Part shown: positions 8,120-15,804 of the stretch, in pieces
Layout: every line of letters begins with the position of its first letter
Numbering within the stretch: position 1 is the first letter of the stretch
Source of the DNA: Candidatus Gastranaerophilales bacterium
GTDB taxonomy: Bacteria > Cyanobacteriota > Vampirovibrionia > Gastranaerophilales > Gastranaerophilaceae
DNA: 64,000 bases
Assembly: GCA_017560095.1 (NCBI GenBank)
Contig: JAFYOU010000053.1
Coordinates: 1-64,000, forward strand
Direction: 5' to 3'
Translations under genes and position numbers: made by a program
Notes under the pieces: generated by a model
What the model was told of the DNA's origin: nothing
The model's database searches: none
What the model saw: only the letters and a program-made list of their open reading frames with translations

Positions 8120-8744
8120 TTAATTTGTCGTGTTCGTCTGAGCCACCTGTTTGAATTAAATTGTATTTTTCGGCTAATTTAAAAGGTAGTTTTCGAGATG
8201 AAAATTTAACTACTCCTCTAAATCTATCATATGGATAAATAGTCTCAATTCCATCAAGTCCAAAATTTATTAAATGTTTTACAAAATTATCTAAATTAAA
8301 AACATTGCAACAACAAGGATGCGCTAAAACAGCTATTCCTCCTGCGCTATGGATTGCATCAATAACTTGCTTTGGATGGCGAGATTTAAATAATCTTATT
8401 AAATCGTTTTTTTGCTCTTTTTCATTTTTGGCGCAAAGTGCATTTATTTTTTCATTTTCTATATCTATTCCGTAGCCTAAAATATGCAATAATGACATTT
8501 TATAAATACAATCAAATTCAATTCCTGTGATTAAAATTGGGTCGTTTTTATATTTTGTTTTTTTATGACCTAAAATACAATTATGGTCTGTAATTGCAAT
8601 ATGTTTCATGTTTAGGTTTTTAGCTTGTTCGACAAGAGCATCAAAATTTTCTTTTCCATCAGAAAAATTAGAATGTATATGAAGATTGATTTTGGAATAA
8701 AAATCAGTTTTTTTGAAACTTGTAAATAATGCTTTTATATTCAT
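8109..8744 (-). CDS. PHP-domain phosphoesterase (YciV/RnaAM-like)
   Basis: Metal-dependent PHP fold. The first metal motif is NLHIHSNFSDG, the second AITDHNCILG, then a GIEFDC segment, VLAHPC, and the closing GGSDEHD. This set matches the group that removes phosphate from 3',5'-bisphosphate nucleosides or trims RNA 5' ends (YciV/RnaAM), although family members vary in substrate. The frame is open to 8765, but TATACT at 8754-8759 overlaps that extension, so ATG 8744 is preferred. It converges with the lipoprotein gene (11-base overlap) and diverges from the membrane protein gene at 8795. At 211 residues it is shorter than the usual 280. Confidence 0.8.
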   Translation of the reverse strand: MNIKALFTSFKKTDFYSKINLHIHSNFSDGKENFDALVEQAKNLNMKHIAITDHNCILGHKKTKYKNDPILITGIEFDCIYKMSLLHILGYGIDIENEKINALCAKNEKEQKNDLIRLFKSRHPKQVIDAIHSAGGIAVLAHPCCCNVFNLDNFVKHLINFGLDGIETIYPYDRFRGVVKFSSRKLPFKLAEKYNLIQTGGSDEHDKLITY

Positions 8745-8753
8745 AACAATAAT

Positions 8754-8761
8754 AGTATAAT
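8754..8761. promoter_or_regulatory. Overlapping divergent -10 boxes
   Basis: The eight bases AGTATAAT contain TATAAT on the + strand (8756-8761) and TATACT on the - strand (8759-8754). They would drive the membrane protein gene (with an AAAGGGA ribosome site) and the PHP gene respectively; two polymerases could not occupy both at once. Confidence 0.4.
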
Positions 8762-8794
8762 TCAAGAAAAGAAGAATAAAAGTAAAGGGATTTT

Positions 8795-9553
8795 ATGATT
8801 AAAAATTATTTATATTCATTGAAATATTTATTTAAAGAAATAGGCTTGTTTACAAAAAATAATTTTAAAAAATATATGCTAACCATATGGTTTTTAATAT
8901 TTGCGCAATTGATTTACGGAATCCCTGTTTTGTATATTTATAAAGAAATTGGATTTGCTTCATTGACTATTGGATCGAAAATAGCTTTTGCATTAGCGTT
9001 AGGTATTTTTTTGTATACTTTTTTCTTAATGTTTAAAAAAGTTTTTGAAATGGTGGCAGATGGCTTAGAAATAAACAGAATTTCAAATTCAAAAATAATT
9101 AAAGCTGCATTGGTTTTAACTTTATTCAATTTAATTCCAATATTGGTTTTCTTTATTTGCTATTATTTGGCTTCTTTGGTGCCATCTTTAGAAAAAGTTT
9201 TGAAATATGTTGTAAATATTTTTGCTGCTATTTTTTATTTTGTTATGAGTCTTTCATTAGCAAGTATTGTTAAATGGCAAAATAAAAATATTTTTATTGC
9301 GGTTTTAAAATCTTTGAAAATATTTTTCGTCAAAATAAAATATACCTTACCTTTATTTTTAGTGATTTTTTTAATTGCAGCTTTTATTACTTGGGCAAGT
9401 TGCGAAGTAATTTACGCAATTTTTATGTATTTTGGTCTTTTAACGTGTTCATTGATAAATGTAATCTACACAATAACTAACGTATGTTCATTATATGTTA
9501 TTTCGGGCGTTTATATTGGAACACAAGTTTTATTGTTAAAAGATGAAAATTAA
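8795..9553 (+). CDS. Polytopic membrane protein, unknown function
   Basis: About six hydrophobic segments spread over 252 residues, with a basic cytoplasmic-looking N-terminus (YLFKEIGLFTKNNFKK). The spacing of helices recalls small bacterial membrane proteins of the DUF975/YciC kind, but I cannot assign it firmly. The ribosome site AAAGGGA (8786-8792) lies just before the ATG. Its stop overlaps queF by 11 bases, so the two genes form an operon; no functional link to queuosine synthesis is evident. Confidence 0.75.
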   Translation: MIKNYLYSLKYLFKEIGLFTKNNFKKYMLTIWFLIFAQLIYGIPVLYIYKEIGFASLTIGSKIAFALALGIFLYTFFLMFKKVFEMVADGLEINRISNSKIIKAALVLTLFNLIPILVFFICYYLASLVPSLEKVLKYVVNIFAAIFYFVMSLSLASIVKWQNKNIFIAVLKSLKIFFVKIKYTLPLFLVIFLIAAFITWASCEVIYAIFMYFGLLTCSLINVIYTITNVCSLYVISGVYIGTQVLLLKDEN

Positions 9554-10454
9554 TAAAATGTCTAAAAAAGATTTAACGAATATAATAGCTTCAAAGCATT
9601 TAGGGAAAAAATCTATTGGATGCGAACAATATGATTCAAGTTTGTTGGTCGCAATTCCAAGGGAATTGAATCGTATTCAATATGAAATCGAAAATGATAA
9701 TTTGCCTTTTTTTGGTTCGGATATTTGGCATTGTTATGAGTTTTCAACAATGACAGAAAACAATCTTCCAATTTCAAGGGTTTTGAAATTGAAATATGAT
9801 TGTAATAGCGAATTTTTAGTTGAATCAAAATCTTTAAAACTTTATTTAAATTCATTTAATATGTCTTGTTTTGGAAAAAGTATTGAAGAGTGCCTTGAAA
9901 TTTGTCTTGAAAAAATTCAAAATGATTTATCTGATGTTTTAAAAACTCAAGTTTTTGCTTACTTTTTAGATAATCAAAAAATTGAAATTTTTGAAAAATT
10001 TGAAAATATTTTAAATTTTGTTGATGAAAATAATTTAAAAATTGAAAAATTTGAAGAAGCACCTGAATTATTAAAAATCAAGGAAAAAGAAGAAAAAGAA
10101 TATTATTTAAAATTTGATTCTTTGCGCTCAAATTGCAGAGTAACTCATCAGCCTGATTTTGGAGATATTTTTATTTACTATAAATCTAAAAAACATATTT
10201 TAGAAAGTTCATTAATTCAATATCTTTGTTCGTTTAGAAAAGAATATCATTTCCACGAAGAATGCGTTGAAATGATTTATAAAAGATTATCAGATATTTT
10301 AAATAAAAATGATGAGTTATTTGTTTGTGCGCTTTATACAAGACGTGGTGGAATTGATATCAACCCAATTCGTTATAGCAAAAATTGCACCATAAAAGAC
10401 TATTTAGATTTAAAAAATATTCAAAAGTTTGCAAGATACGGAAATAAACAATAA
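9543..10454 (+). CDS. queF: NADPH-dependent 7-cyano-7-deazaguanine reductase, two-domain type
   Basis: Reduces preQ0 to preQ1 in synthesis of the tRNA nucleoside queuosine. It is the long, E. coli-like bimodular form (303 aa) with two T-fold halves. The N-terminal half holds the QueF motif ESKSLKLYLNSFN. The C-terminal half holds SNCRVTHQPDFGD with the catalytic Cys near residue 198, then the substrate glutamate region FHEECVE and the closing YTRRGGIDINP. The low-complexity KEKEEKE segment joins the halves. It overlaps the preceding membrane protein gene by 11 bases; a second in-frame ATG at 9558 is an alternative start. Other queuosine genes are not in the window. Confidence 0.93.
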   Translation: MKINKMSKKDLTNIIASKHLGKKSIGCEQYDSSLLVAIPRELNRIQYEIENDNLPFFGSDIWHCYEFSTMTENNLPISRVLKLKYDCNSEFLVESKSLKLYLNSFNMSCFGKSIEECLEICLEKIQNDLSDVLKTQVFAYFLDNQKIEIFEKFENILNFVDENNLKIEKFEEAPELLKIKEKEEKEYYLKFDSLRSNCRVTHQPDFGDIFIYYKSKKHILESSLIQYLCSFRKEYHFHEECVEMIYKRLSDILNKNDELFVCALYTRRGGIDINPIRYSKNCTIKDYLDLKNIQKFARYGNKQ

Positions 10455-10476
10455 AAAATTTGTTGCAATAAAATAA

Positions 10477-10698
10477 TTAAAATTTTTTCAATTTTATAAA
10501 ATGAAGTTTGCAAAGTTTTTCAATAAAAGGAATTCCTTCTTCATATAACATACAAATTTCAAAATTTAAATCTCCAAGAATTTTTTCGCAAAGGCAACCT
10601 TCTTTCAGTTCGTATTCTATTTCAACAAATGCGTCATTAATTTCTTGCAATCTTAATCTGAAAAAATCTATGTCTGAAATTATTTCTTTCTTTTTCAT
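10477..10698 (-). CDS. Small helical protein divergent from XRE regulator
   Basis: A 73-residue charged, probably all-helical protein with no recognised domain (KKEIISDIDFFRLRLQEI opens it; two close Cys in EGCLCEKI). A TTG at 10713 is in frame but ATG 10698 is more likely. The opposite strand also has an ORF here, but this strand is favoured. Its start faces the XRE gene across 169 bases that carry four operator-like repeats, two next to each gene. That arrangement suggests both are controlled by the XRE protein; an antitoxin-toxin or phage-type switch is possible but unproven. Confidence 0.55.
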   Translation of the reverse strand: MKKKEIISDIDFFRLRLQEINDAFVEIEYELKEGCLCEKILGDLNFEICMLYEEGIPFIEKLCKLHFIKLKKF

Positions 10699-10718
10699 AT
10701 AAACATTTTGCAACCCTT

Positions 10719-10764
10719 TTTGCTAGCAACACTAGTCGTAGCTATTGCTAGTATAACTAACAAT
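10719..10764. promoter_or_regulatory. Operator-like repeats O1 and O2 (near small gene)
   Basis: Two 21-base partial palindromes (10719-10739 and 10744-10764), 25 bases apart start to start. The consensus is ATTGCTAGT-N3-ACTAACAAT. O2 is the best copy (ATTGCTAGT-ATA-ACTAACAAT). A 25-base period places two protein dimers on nearly the same side of the helix after slight unwinding. Confidence 0.6.
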
Positions 10765-10815
10765 CTAAAAATGGACAAGCCTTTTCTGAAAAATCAGGAA
10801 ATAAATAGTTCTTAA

Positions 10816-10861
10816 ATTGCTAGTACTACTAATTGTGAAATTAGCTAGCAAGACTAACAAT
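10816..10861. promoter_or_regulatory. Operator-like repeats O3 and O4 (near XRE gene)
   Basis: Two more copies (10816-10836 and 10841-10861), again exactly 25 bases apart, ending six bases before the XRE start codon. O4 keeps the right half ACTAACAAT exactly; O3 keeps the left half ATTGCTAGT exactly. Binding here would block XRE expression, i.e. autorepression. Confidence 0.6.
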
Positions 10862-10867
10862 TATTAT

Positions 10868-11080
10868 ATGAACAAAGACTACTTGTTGCTTTTTGCAAAG
10901 CATTTGAAAAGTTTAAGAGAAGCGAAAAAATTTACTCAAGATGATATTGGTGTAAATGGGATTTCTCGTTCAATGATTAGTCTTTTAGAAACAGCAGCAA
11001 GTGATGTTACTATTACAAAATTAAAAATAATTGCTGATAATTTGGGTGTTAAGGTTAAAGATTTATTTGATTTTGAATAA
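10868..11080 (+). CDS. XRE-family helix-turn-helix regulator
   Basis: A 70-residue protein that is nearly only an HTH domain of the Cro/C1 type: HLKSLREAKKFTQDDIG, then SRSMISLLE as recognition helix and LKIIADNLGVKVKDLFDF at the end. The frame is open to 10817, but that extension lies in the operator repeats, and ATG 10868 begins the canonical domain. No good ribosome site precedes it. Four repeats between this gene and the divergent 10477-10698 gene are the probable binding sites. A hairpin with T-run follows at 11091-11115. Confidence 0.82.
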   Translation: MNKDYLLLFAKHLKSLREAKKFTQDDIGVNGISRSMISLLETAASDVTITKLKIIADNLGVKVKDLFDFE

Positions 11081-11090
11081 AGGTTATTTT

Positions 11091-11115
11091 AGGGCTAAAG
11101 CCCTAGTTCATTTTT
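11091..11115 (+). terminator. Terminator hairpin, module 'stem-AA-stem-AGTTCATTTTT'
   Basis: AGGGCT-AA-AGCCCT followed by AGTTCATTTTT, 10 bases after the XRE stop. Three modules of the same plan lie in opposite orientation at 11429-11515. The gene-free stretch 11081-11523 is otherwise filled by the inverted repeats listed below; no coding sequence was seen in it. Confidence 0.6.
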
Positions 11116-11227
11116 CTATTCAAGAAACTAAAGCTTCTTCTTCACTTTTCTCTTTTTATTCATGTGCCGATGAAAAAGATGAATACAACAAGCGAAAAAT
11201 TTAATGACGTATGAAAACAAAACCTGA

Positions 11228-11300
11228 GGGTATTTTGTGCGCACTTATCTTTTTATAATAGTTTCTTAAAAATTATTGTATAAGGTGTACAAAATATCCC
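11228..11300. repeat. Imperfect 20-base inverted repeat
   Basis: GGG-TATTTTGT at 11228-11238 pairs with ACAAAATA-CCC at 11289-11300 (one bulged base). Wobble pairs and TTAT/ATAA (11245-11248 with 11280-11283) extend the stem, leaving a 31-base AT-rich loop. It lacks a T-run, so it is not a simple terminator; a structured RNA or small repeat element is possible. Confidence 0.4.
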
Positions 11301-11387
11301 GAATGTTTTGTTCAGGAATTAAATTTTGAAGCATTGATTGAAGCTAAGAATTAAAGTAAGCCGTTATTTTCTTCTTTTTTGGTTCTA

Positions 11388-11434
11388 TTTTTTCTTCTTT
11401 TGATTACGGCGTTTGAGTGCAAAAGAAGAAAAAA
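11388..11434. repeat. Perfect 15-base inverted repeat, T/A-rich
   Basis: TTTTTTCTTCTTTTG and its exact complement flank a 17-base loop. On the - strand it follows the triple hairpins downstream of rpoD. Confidence 0.5.
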
Positions 11435-11515
11435 TGAACTGGAGCTTTAGCTCCAAAAAAAAAACGAACAAAGCCTTTAGGCTTTTATTATAAAAATGAA
11501 CTAAGGTTTTAGTTC
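11429..11515 (-). terminator. Three tandem terminator hairpins downstream of rpoD
   Basis: Read on the - strand, three hairpins (11498-11515, 11470-11485, 11441-11454) each have a short GC stem with a small A-containing loop. Each is followed by the T-run of the GTTC(A/G)T(n) plan. The stems differ in sequence but the plan is the same as at 11091-11115. The first begins nine bases past the rpoD stop. Confidence 0.6.
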
Positions 11516-11523
11516 TAATCAAT

Positions 11524-12528
11524 TTACTCTAGCCCAATATAATTTTTCAAATTAATTGATAAATTTTTATTTCTGCAAAGTTTTTTCAATTTTGCAATTG
11601 CTCTTGTTTCAATTTGGCGAATTCTTTCTCTTGAGACGCCGTATCTTGAACCAATTTCATCCAATGTTTTCTTTTGGCCATTGTTATCTAAACCATAGCG
11701 CATAATTAAAACATCTTTTTCTTTTGGATTTAATTGAGCCAACATTTTTCTTACATCTTCAAGCAAGTTTTCTTGCGTAACTTTAGAATCAGGTGTTAAA
11801 TGTGTTTCATCAACTATGAAATCTGCTATTTTTGATGTTTCATCTTTTTGATTTGCTGGAGTTTCAATTGAAATTGTGCTTTGTGAACTTTTCATTAAAG
11901 CAACCAATTTATTAACTGGCATGTCAATACGTGTTGCAATTTCGTCTTTTGTTGGAACTCTGTTGAGTTCTGTTGAAAGCTCGATTGTAGCACGTTTAAT
12001 TTTAGATAATGTTTCGATCATATGAACAGGAAGTCGAATCATTCTGGATTTATCGGCAATCCCTCTTGTGATGGCTTGTTGAATCCACCAAGTTGCATAA
12101 GTTGAAAATTTATATCCTTTTGAATAATCAAATTTTTCTGCTGCTTTCATTAAACCTAAGTTACCTTCTTGAATTAAATCAAGAAAAGATAAGCCTCTTC
12201 CAATATATTTTTTAGCAATTGAAACAACTAATCTTAAATTAGCGTTAATTAAAGTTTCTCTTGCACGTTGAGAGTTATTTTCTTTGATTTGACGAGCAAC
12301 TTCAAGTTCTTGCTCAAAATTTAAAAGAGGAATTTTTCCTATTTGTTGAAGATAAATTTTAACTGAATCATCTGCAACGACAGACTTATAATCTTCTTGA
12401 TTTTTTTGTTGGTCTTCTTCATCTTCATTTTGAGAAGCTATATCATTGTCTATTTCAAGAAGAGTTTGTTCGTCTAAATCGTCATACAAAAAATCATCCG
12501 TAATTTTTTCTTGCGTTTTTTGTTTCAT
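11524..12528 (-). CDS. rpoD: Primary RNA polymerase sigma factor (RpoD/SigA)
   Basis: The housekeeping sigma factor. An acidic N-terminus (region 1.1 remnant) leads to region 1.2 ([14 protein letters not shown]). Region 2 follows with [15 protein letters not shown] and [17 protein letters not shown], then region 3 and region 4 with [19 protein letters not shown]. These regions match SigA-type proteins almost word for word. At 334 residues it is short, close to cyanobacterial and Gram-positive forms and without the long region 1 insertion of proteobacteria. GGAG lies seven bases before the ATG. It is followed by three stacked terminator hairpins and preceded by rlmB on the same strand. Confidence 0.95.
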   Translation of the reverse strand: MKQKTQEKITDDFLYDDLDEQTLLEIDNDIASQNEDEEDQQKNQEDYKSVVADDSVKIYLQQIGKIPLLNFEQELEVARQIKENNSQRARETLINANLRLVVSIAKKYIGRGLSFLDLIQEGNLGLMKAAEKFDYSKGYKFSTYATWWIQQAITRGIADKSRMIRLPVHMIETLSKIKRATIELSTELNRVPTKDEIATRIDMPVNKLVALMKSSQSTISIETPANQKDETSKIADFIVDETHLTPDSKVTQENLLEDVRKMLAQLNPKEKDVLIMRYGLDNNGQKKTLDEIGSRYGVSRERIRQIETRAIAKLKKLCRNKNLSINLKNYIGLE

Positions 12529-12574
12529 TTTTTCTCCAAGAATAAGGCTATTATACTATTTTTTTAAAAATTAG

Positions 12575-13342
12575 TCACGAGCCTTTTTTCTTTTTAATAT
12601 TAATTTGTCTAATTGCTTCATAAACTATAACGGCGGTTGCTGCTGAAACGTTCAAAGACTCAAAATTACTTTCCAGTTTTACTGTAAAATCCGCTTTATT
12701 TAGAATTGTTTTTGAAATTCCTGAACCTTCTGAGCCCATAACAAGGGCAAAATTCATATCGGTATAATCAATTTCATAATAATTTTGCTTTGCTTCCATT
12801 TGAGTTGCAATTACCCAAAAGTCTTGTTTTTTTAATAAATCAATACTAGCATTTAGGCTAGTTGTTTTAATGATTGAAATGTGGTTTATTGCACCAGATG
12901 AAATTTTTTCAACTGTAGCATTGATTGGACAGCTTCTGTGATTAGATACCAAAATTCCGTCAAAGCCTGCTGCTGCTGCTGTTCTTATAATTGCTCCAAA
13001 ATTATGCGGGTCAGAAATTCCATCTAAAATAATTATTCTTTTAAAATCATTTTTTTTGATAGATAAAAATTCTTCAAGTTCCATATATTCAACAGGAGAT
13101 ACTGAAGCAATCACTCCTTGAAAATTAGGTTTTTCTTCAAAATATTCGTTAAATTTTTTTAAATCAATATTTTGAATAATTATTTTATTTGAATTTGCAA
13201 GTTCAATAATTTTTTTTAATCGATTATCATAAGAAATATTTTTTTGAATATAGATCTTGTTAATTCTTTTTGGATTATTTTGCAATATTTCGCAAACTGG
13301 ATTTTTACCGTAAATATAACTGTTTTCTTTATTTTCACTCAT
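12575..13342 (-). CDS. rlmB: 23S rRNA (guanosine-2'-O-)-methyltransferase, RlmB/TrmH family
   Basis: SpoU-family enzyme with an N-terminal L30e-like substrate-binding domain (about 8-80, YIYGKNPVCEIL) and a C-terminal trefoil-knot methyltransferase. Motif 1 is LDGISDPHNFGAIIRTA, motif 2 VMGSEGSGI and motif 3 LNVSAATAVIVYE. The best-known member methylates G2251 of 23S rRNA with S-adenosylmethionine; paralogues with other targets exist, so the target site is inferred. It ends 46 bases before the rpoD start on the same strand. Confidence 0.88.
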   Translation of the reverse strand: MSENKENSYIYGKNPVCEILQNNPKRINKIYIQKNISYDNRLKKIIELANSNKIIIQNIDLKKFNEYFEEKPNFQGVIASVSPVEYMELEEFLSIKKNDFKRIIILDGISDPHNFGAIIRTAAAAGFDGILVSNHRSCPINATVEKISSGAINHISIIKTTSLNASIDLLKKQDFWVIATQMEAKQNYYEIDYTDMNFALVMGSEGSGISKTILNKADFTVKLESNFESLNVSAATAVIVYEAIRQINIKKKKGS

Positions 13343-13450
13343 GTTAGTTGCCTTGTTTTATGTACAAATGTTAAGTATTTTTTCTTAATTACTATCTTAT
13401 TGTATTATAAAATAAAGAGTAGGATGTGAATAAGTTTAGAATTTATAGAG

Positions 13451-15160
13451 ATGTTTAATTTTTCAAATAGTAAAAAACAAAATGTTGTCGGTTTTTCAAT
13501 AGTACCGGGCTTGGGTTTAGAGGCTGTAGTTTTAGATAAAGCAAGAGGAACTGTAATTAATTACGGTAGAAAGAAAGTCGATTACAATTTCTCTCAAAGA
13601 AATATTCAAAATTATAGTCAATTTAAAAATGCGCTATTAGAATTAATTAGCGAAATGAAGATTCCGCCTAAGTCATATGCATATCTAGTTTTACCTAATG
13701 TGTATTTTGATTTTATGGACATGGCAAATTGTTCTGATAATGAAATCAATATGGCTTTGACTTCAACTGCAGAAGAATTTTATAGTTTTAAAAAAGAAGA
13801 ACCCGTAGTTGGTTGGTGCGATGTTGCAAACATTTCTAGCACAAACAATAGAAGACTTGCATATTGCGCTTTTCAAAGATCCGATGTTGAAGAAATAAAA
13901 CAAATATTTGCAAATGCAGGACTTCAACTTGCAGGTATCGAAACAGCTTATAGTGCGGTTTTAAAAGGTTTAAATTTAGTTGGTTTAATTAGAGATGCTG
14001 TATTGATGAATTCATCTTGGTCAGCTCTTTTGATTAATACAAATAGCTATGCAATCTTCCAAATGGAAGGCAAAAATTTATTAAGTTGTGAAGAGATTCC
14101 TCTTGCAATTAAATCATTCTCTACAGCAGAAGCTTATGAGGCTATTGTTTCTAATGCTTCTCAATTTTTGTCCGACAATGGCCCTTCTCAGCTTTATATA
14201 ATTTCGCAAACGGATGATATAAGTGCTGAAGAGTTGAAAAAATTGATGCGATTTGATAGGGAAACAATCGCAATTGATTCAAATAGATTTTCTAAAAAAT
14301 CATTATTAGATGTTAGGGCTGCATTAAATTTCAATGAAGTAAACTCAATGTCTTTGGCTGCACTTGGTGCTGCTGATATTAAATCTGATTTTGGTTTAAC
14401 TTTAAATATTTTAAATAATGATCCTAATGCTTCAATGGGTGTTTATTTTACGGCACCTATTTTTGGTCAAATGACTGAAATTACTCAAGCATATGTACAG
14501 CAAGTAACGCTTACTTTAAGTGTTATTTTGCTTCTTGTTTTCGGCTCTTTATATGGAGTTGTATCTATGCTTAATGGTACAAATGAAAAAGAAATAGCAA
14601 GCTTAAATCAAGAAATTAGTAGACTCGATTCACTTATTAAAGCATTGGAAAAAGTCGAAATTACTGAAGATGGCATTGACATGACTGCAATCATTGATGA
14701 AGTTGCAATGGATAATGTGACTGCTATTAATTTTTATGATTCAATTTCAACCGATATTCCAAAAAATGTTTGGTTAACAAAATATTATAATAAACAAGGA
14801 ACAAAACTTGCAATACGTGGTGTTGCTGAAAGTATTATCGACATTTATGAATATTATAAGAATTTAAGAATAGTTTCACCGCAATCTGATATTAGATTAA
14901 CTGAATTAAAAGTTATCACAGATCCAAATGGTAAGGCGAGTGATGCAGATGTAGAGAAATTTATTCATAGTTTGGCAATAGATAAAGATGTAGACAGGCT
15001 ATACAGTTTTGTAATTTCAAATACTGAGTTTCTTCCTGATGCTCCAAAAACACGTGGAAAGAATACTTATAATGAAGCAGACATTCTTTCAAAACCACCT
15101 GCTGCTTCTTTGAATGAAGAAATAGAACAACCATCAGGTCAAATGAGACCTGCTCGATAG
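13451..15160 (+). CDS. PilM-PilN-like fusion, type IV pilus/type II secretion inner-membrane platform
   Basis: Residues 1 to about 330 resemble an actin-like PilM/GspL cytoplasmic domain (VVGFSIVPGLGLEAVVL start, later GAADIKSDFGLTLN). One membrane helix follows (about 345-372) and then a periplasmic PilN-like part with a coiled-coil start (EKEIASLNQEISRLDSLIKA). In most bacteria PilM and PilN are separate proteins, so this is a natural fusion or a GspL-like variant. The Asp/Glu/Arg-rich tail ends in disordered sequence. The PilO-like gene follows after nine bases. No pilP, pilQ, pilB or pilC is nearby. TAGAAT lies eight bases before the ATG. Confidence 0.72.
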   Translation: MFNFSNSKKQNVVGFSIVPGLGLEAVVLDKARGTVINYGRKKVDYNFSQRNIQNYSQFKNALLELISEMKIPPKSYAYLVLPNVYFDFMDMANCSDNEINMALTSTAEEFYSFKKEEPVVGWCDVANISSTNNRRLAYCAFQRSDVEEIKQIFANAGLQLAGIETAYSAVLKGLNLVGLIRDAVLMNSSWSALLINTNSYAIFQMEGKNLLSCEEIPLAIKSFSTAEAYEAIVSNASQFLSDNGPSQLYIISQTDDISAEELKKLMRFDRETIAIDSNRFSKKSLLDVRAALNFNEVNSMSLAALGAADIKSDFGLTLNILNNDPNASMGVYFTAPIFGQMTEITQAYVQQVTLTLSVILLLVFGSLYGVVSMLNGTNEKEIASLNQEISRLDSLIKALEKVEITEDGIDMTAIIDEVAMDNVTAINFYDSISTDIPKNVWLTKYYNKQGTKLAIRGVAESIIDIYEYYKNLRIVSPQSDIRLTELKVITDPNGKASDADVEKFIHSLAIDKDVDRLYSFVISNTEFLPDAPKTRGKNTYNEADILSKPPAASLNEEIEQPSGQMRPAR

Positions 15161-15169
15161 GAAAGTAAA

Positions 15170-15769
15170 ATGGATAAGAAAAACGCATTTATACAAGATA
15201 ATATCATATTCTTTTTGATTCCAATAATAGTATTTTGTGCTGGTGCATATTATGCGTATGATGGTTTTACAAAATATATGGATAATAGGGCTACTTTAGA
15301 AGATAAAAGACAAACTAAAATAACAAGAGAAGCAAAGTATTCTCAATTGAAAGCCGCTAAAGAAAGACAAGAAAAGCAAGTTGAACCCGAAAAAACAACT
15401 AAGAGTGGAAAAGTAATTTATGAAGTTTTAGGGCAACAATTTAGTCCGGAAGCATCGTTTGGTATAATGTTTGAAAATGTTTTATCAAATATAACTGGAA
15501 ATGGTGTTAGAATTAGATCGATTGATTACAATTATTCTCCACATAATGATAAAGTTTTACAAGCAAATGCTCCTGGTTATAATGCTTGTGAATTATCATT
15601 TACCACAGTTGCAAGTTATTCTCAACTACAAAATTTCTTTAAAAGTATTACAAAAGAAAATTACTTAACTAATATTTATGAGGTTTATATTGAACCTTAT
15701 GATAGAGATAAAACAATATTAATTGCAAAATTTAAAGTTAGATTATATACAAAAACCGTGCATAGTTAG
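15170..15769 (+). CDS. PilO/GspM-like inner-membrane protein
   Basis: Short cytoplasmic start, one membrane helix (about 15-32) and a periplasmic coiled coil (about 40-75). A ferredoxin-like domain follows with the phrase FTTVASYSQLQNFFKSI, matching the PilO pattern in which this stretch precedes the second half of the domain. It would pair with the PilN-like part of the upstream gene to form the alignment complex of a type IV pilus. AGGAAAG precedes the ATG. The stop codon lies inside the loop of the terminator at 15751-15779. Confidence 0.7.
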   Translation: MDKKNAFIQDNIIFFLIPIIVFCAGAYYAYDGFTKYMDNRATLEDKRQTKITREAKYSQLKAAKERQEKQVEPEKTTKSGKVIYEVLGQQFSPEASFGIMFENVLSNITGNGVRIRSIDYNYSPHNDKVLQANAPGYNACELSFTTVASYSQLQNFFKSITKENYLTNIYEVYIEPYDRDKTILIAKFKVRLYTKTVHS

Positions 15770-15779
15770 CACGGTTTTT
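15751..15779 (+). terminator. Rho-independent terminator overlapping pilO-like stop
   Basis: Eleven-base perfect arms AAAAACCGTGC/GCACGGTTTTT with loop ATAGTTA; the TAG stop begins in the loop. Confidence 0.8.
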
Positions 15780-15792
15780 TATTTCTTCATGT

Positions 15793-15798
15793 TAAAAT
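15793..15798 (+). promoter_or_regulatory. -10 box (TAAAAT) six bases before mtaB start
   Basis: TAAAAT, CAAAAT, then ATG 15805, directly after the preceding terminator. Only 25 bases separate terminator and start codon, leaving no room for a leader with a ribosome site. Confidence 0.55.
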
Positions 15799-15804
15799 CA
15801 AAAT

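Noticed and set aside
10508..10702. Open frame on the + strand opposite the small helical gene
   Set aside because: The - strand frame faces the operator repeats in a regular divergent layout; the + strand frame has no ribosome site and a serine/lysine-rich composition typical of a shadow.
11228..11300. Insertion-sequence remnant
   Set aside because: No transposase fragment, no target duplication seen at either end; kept only as an inverted repeat.
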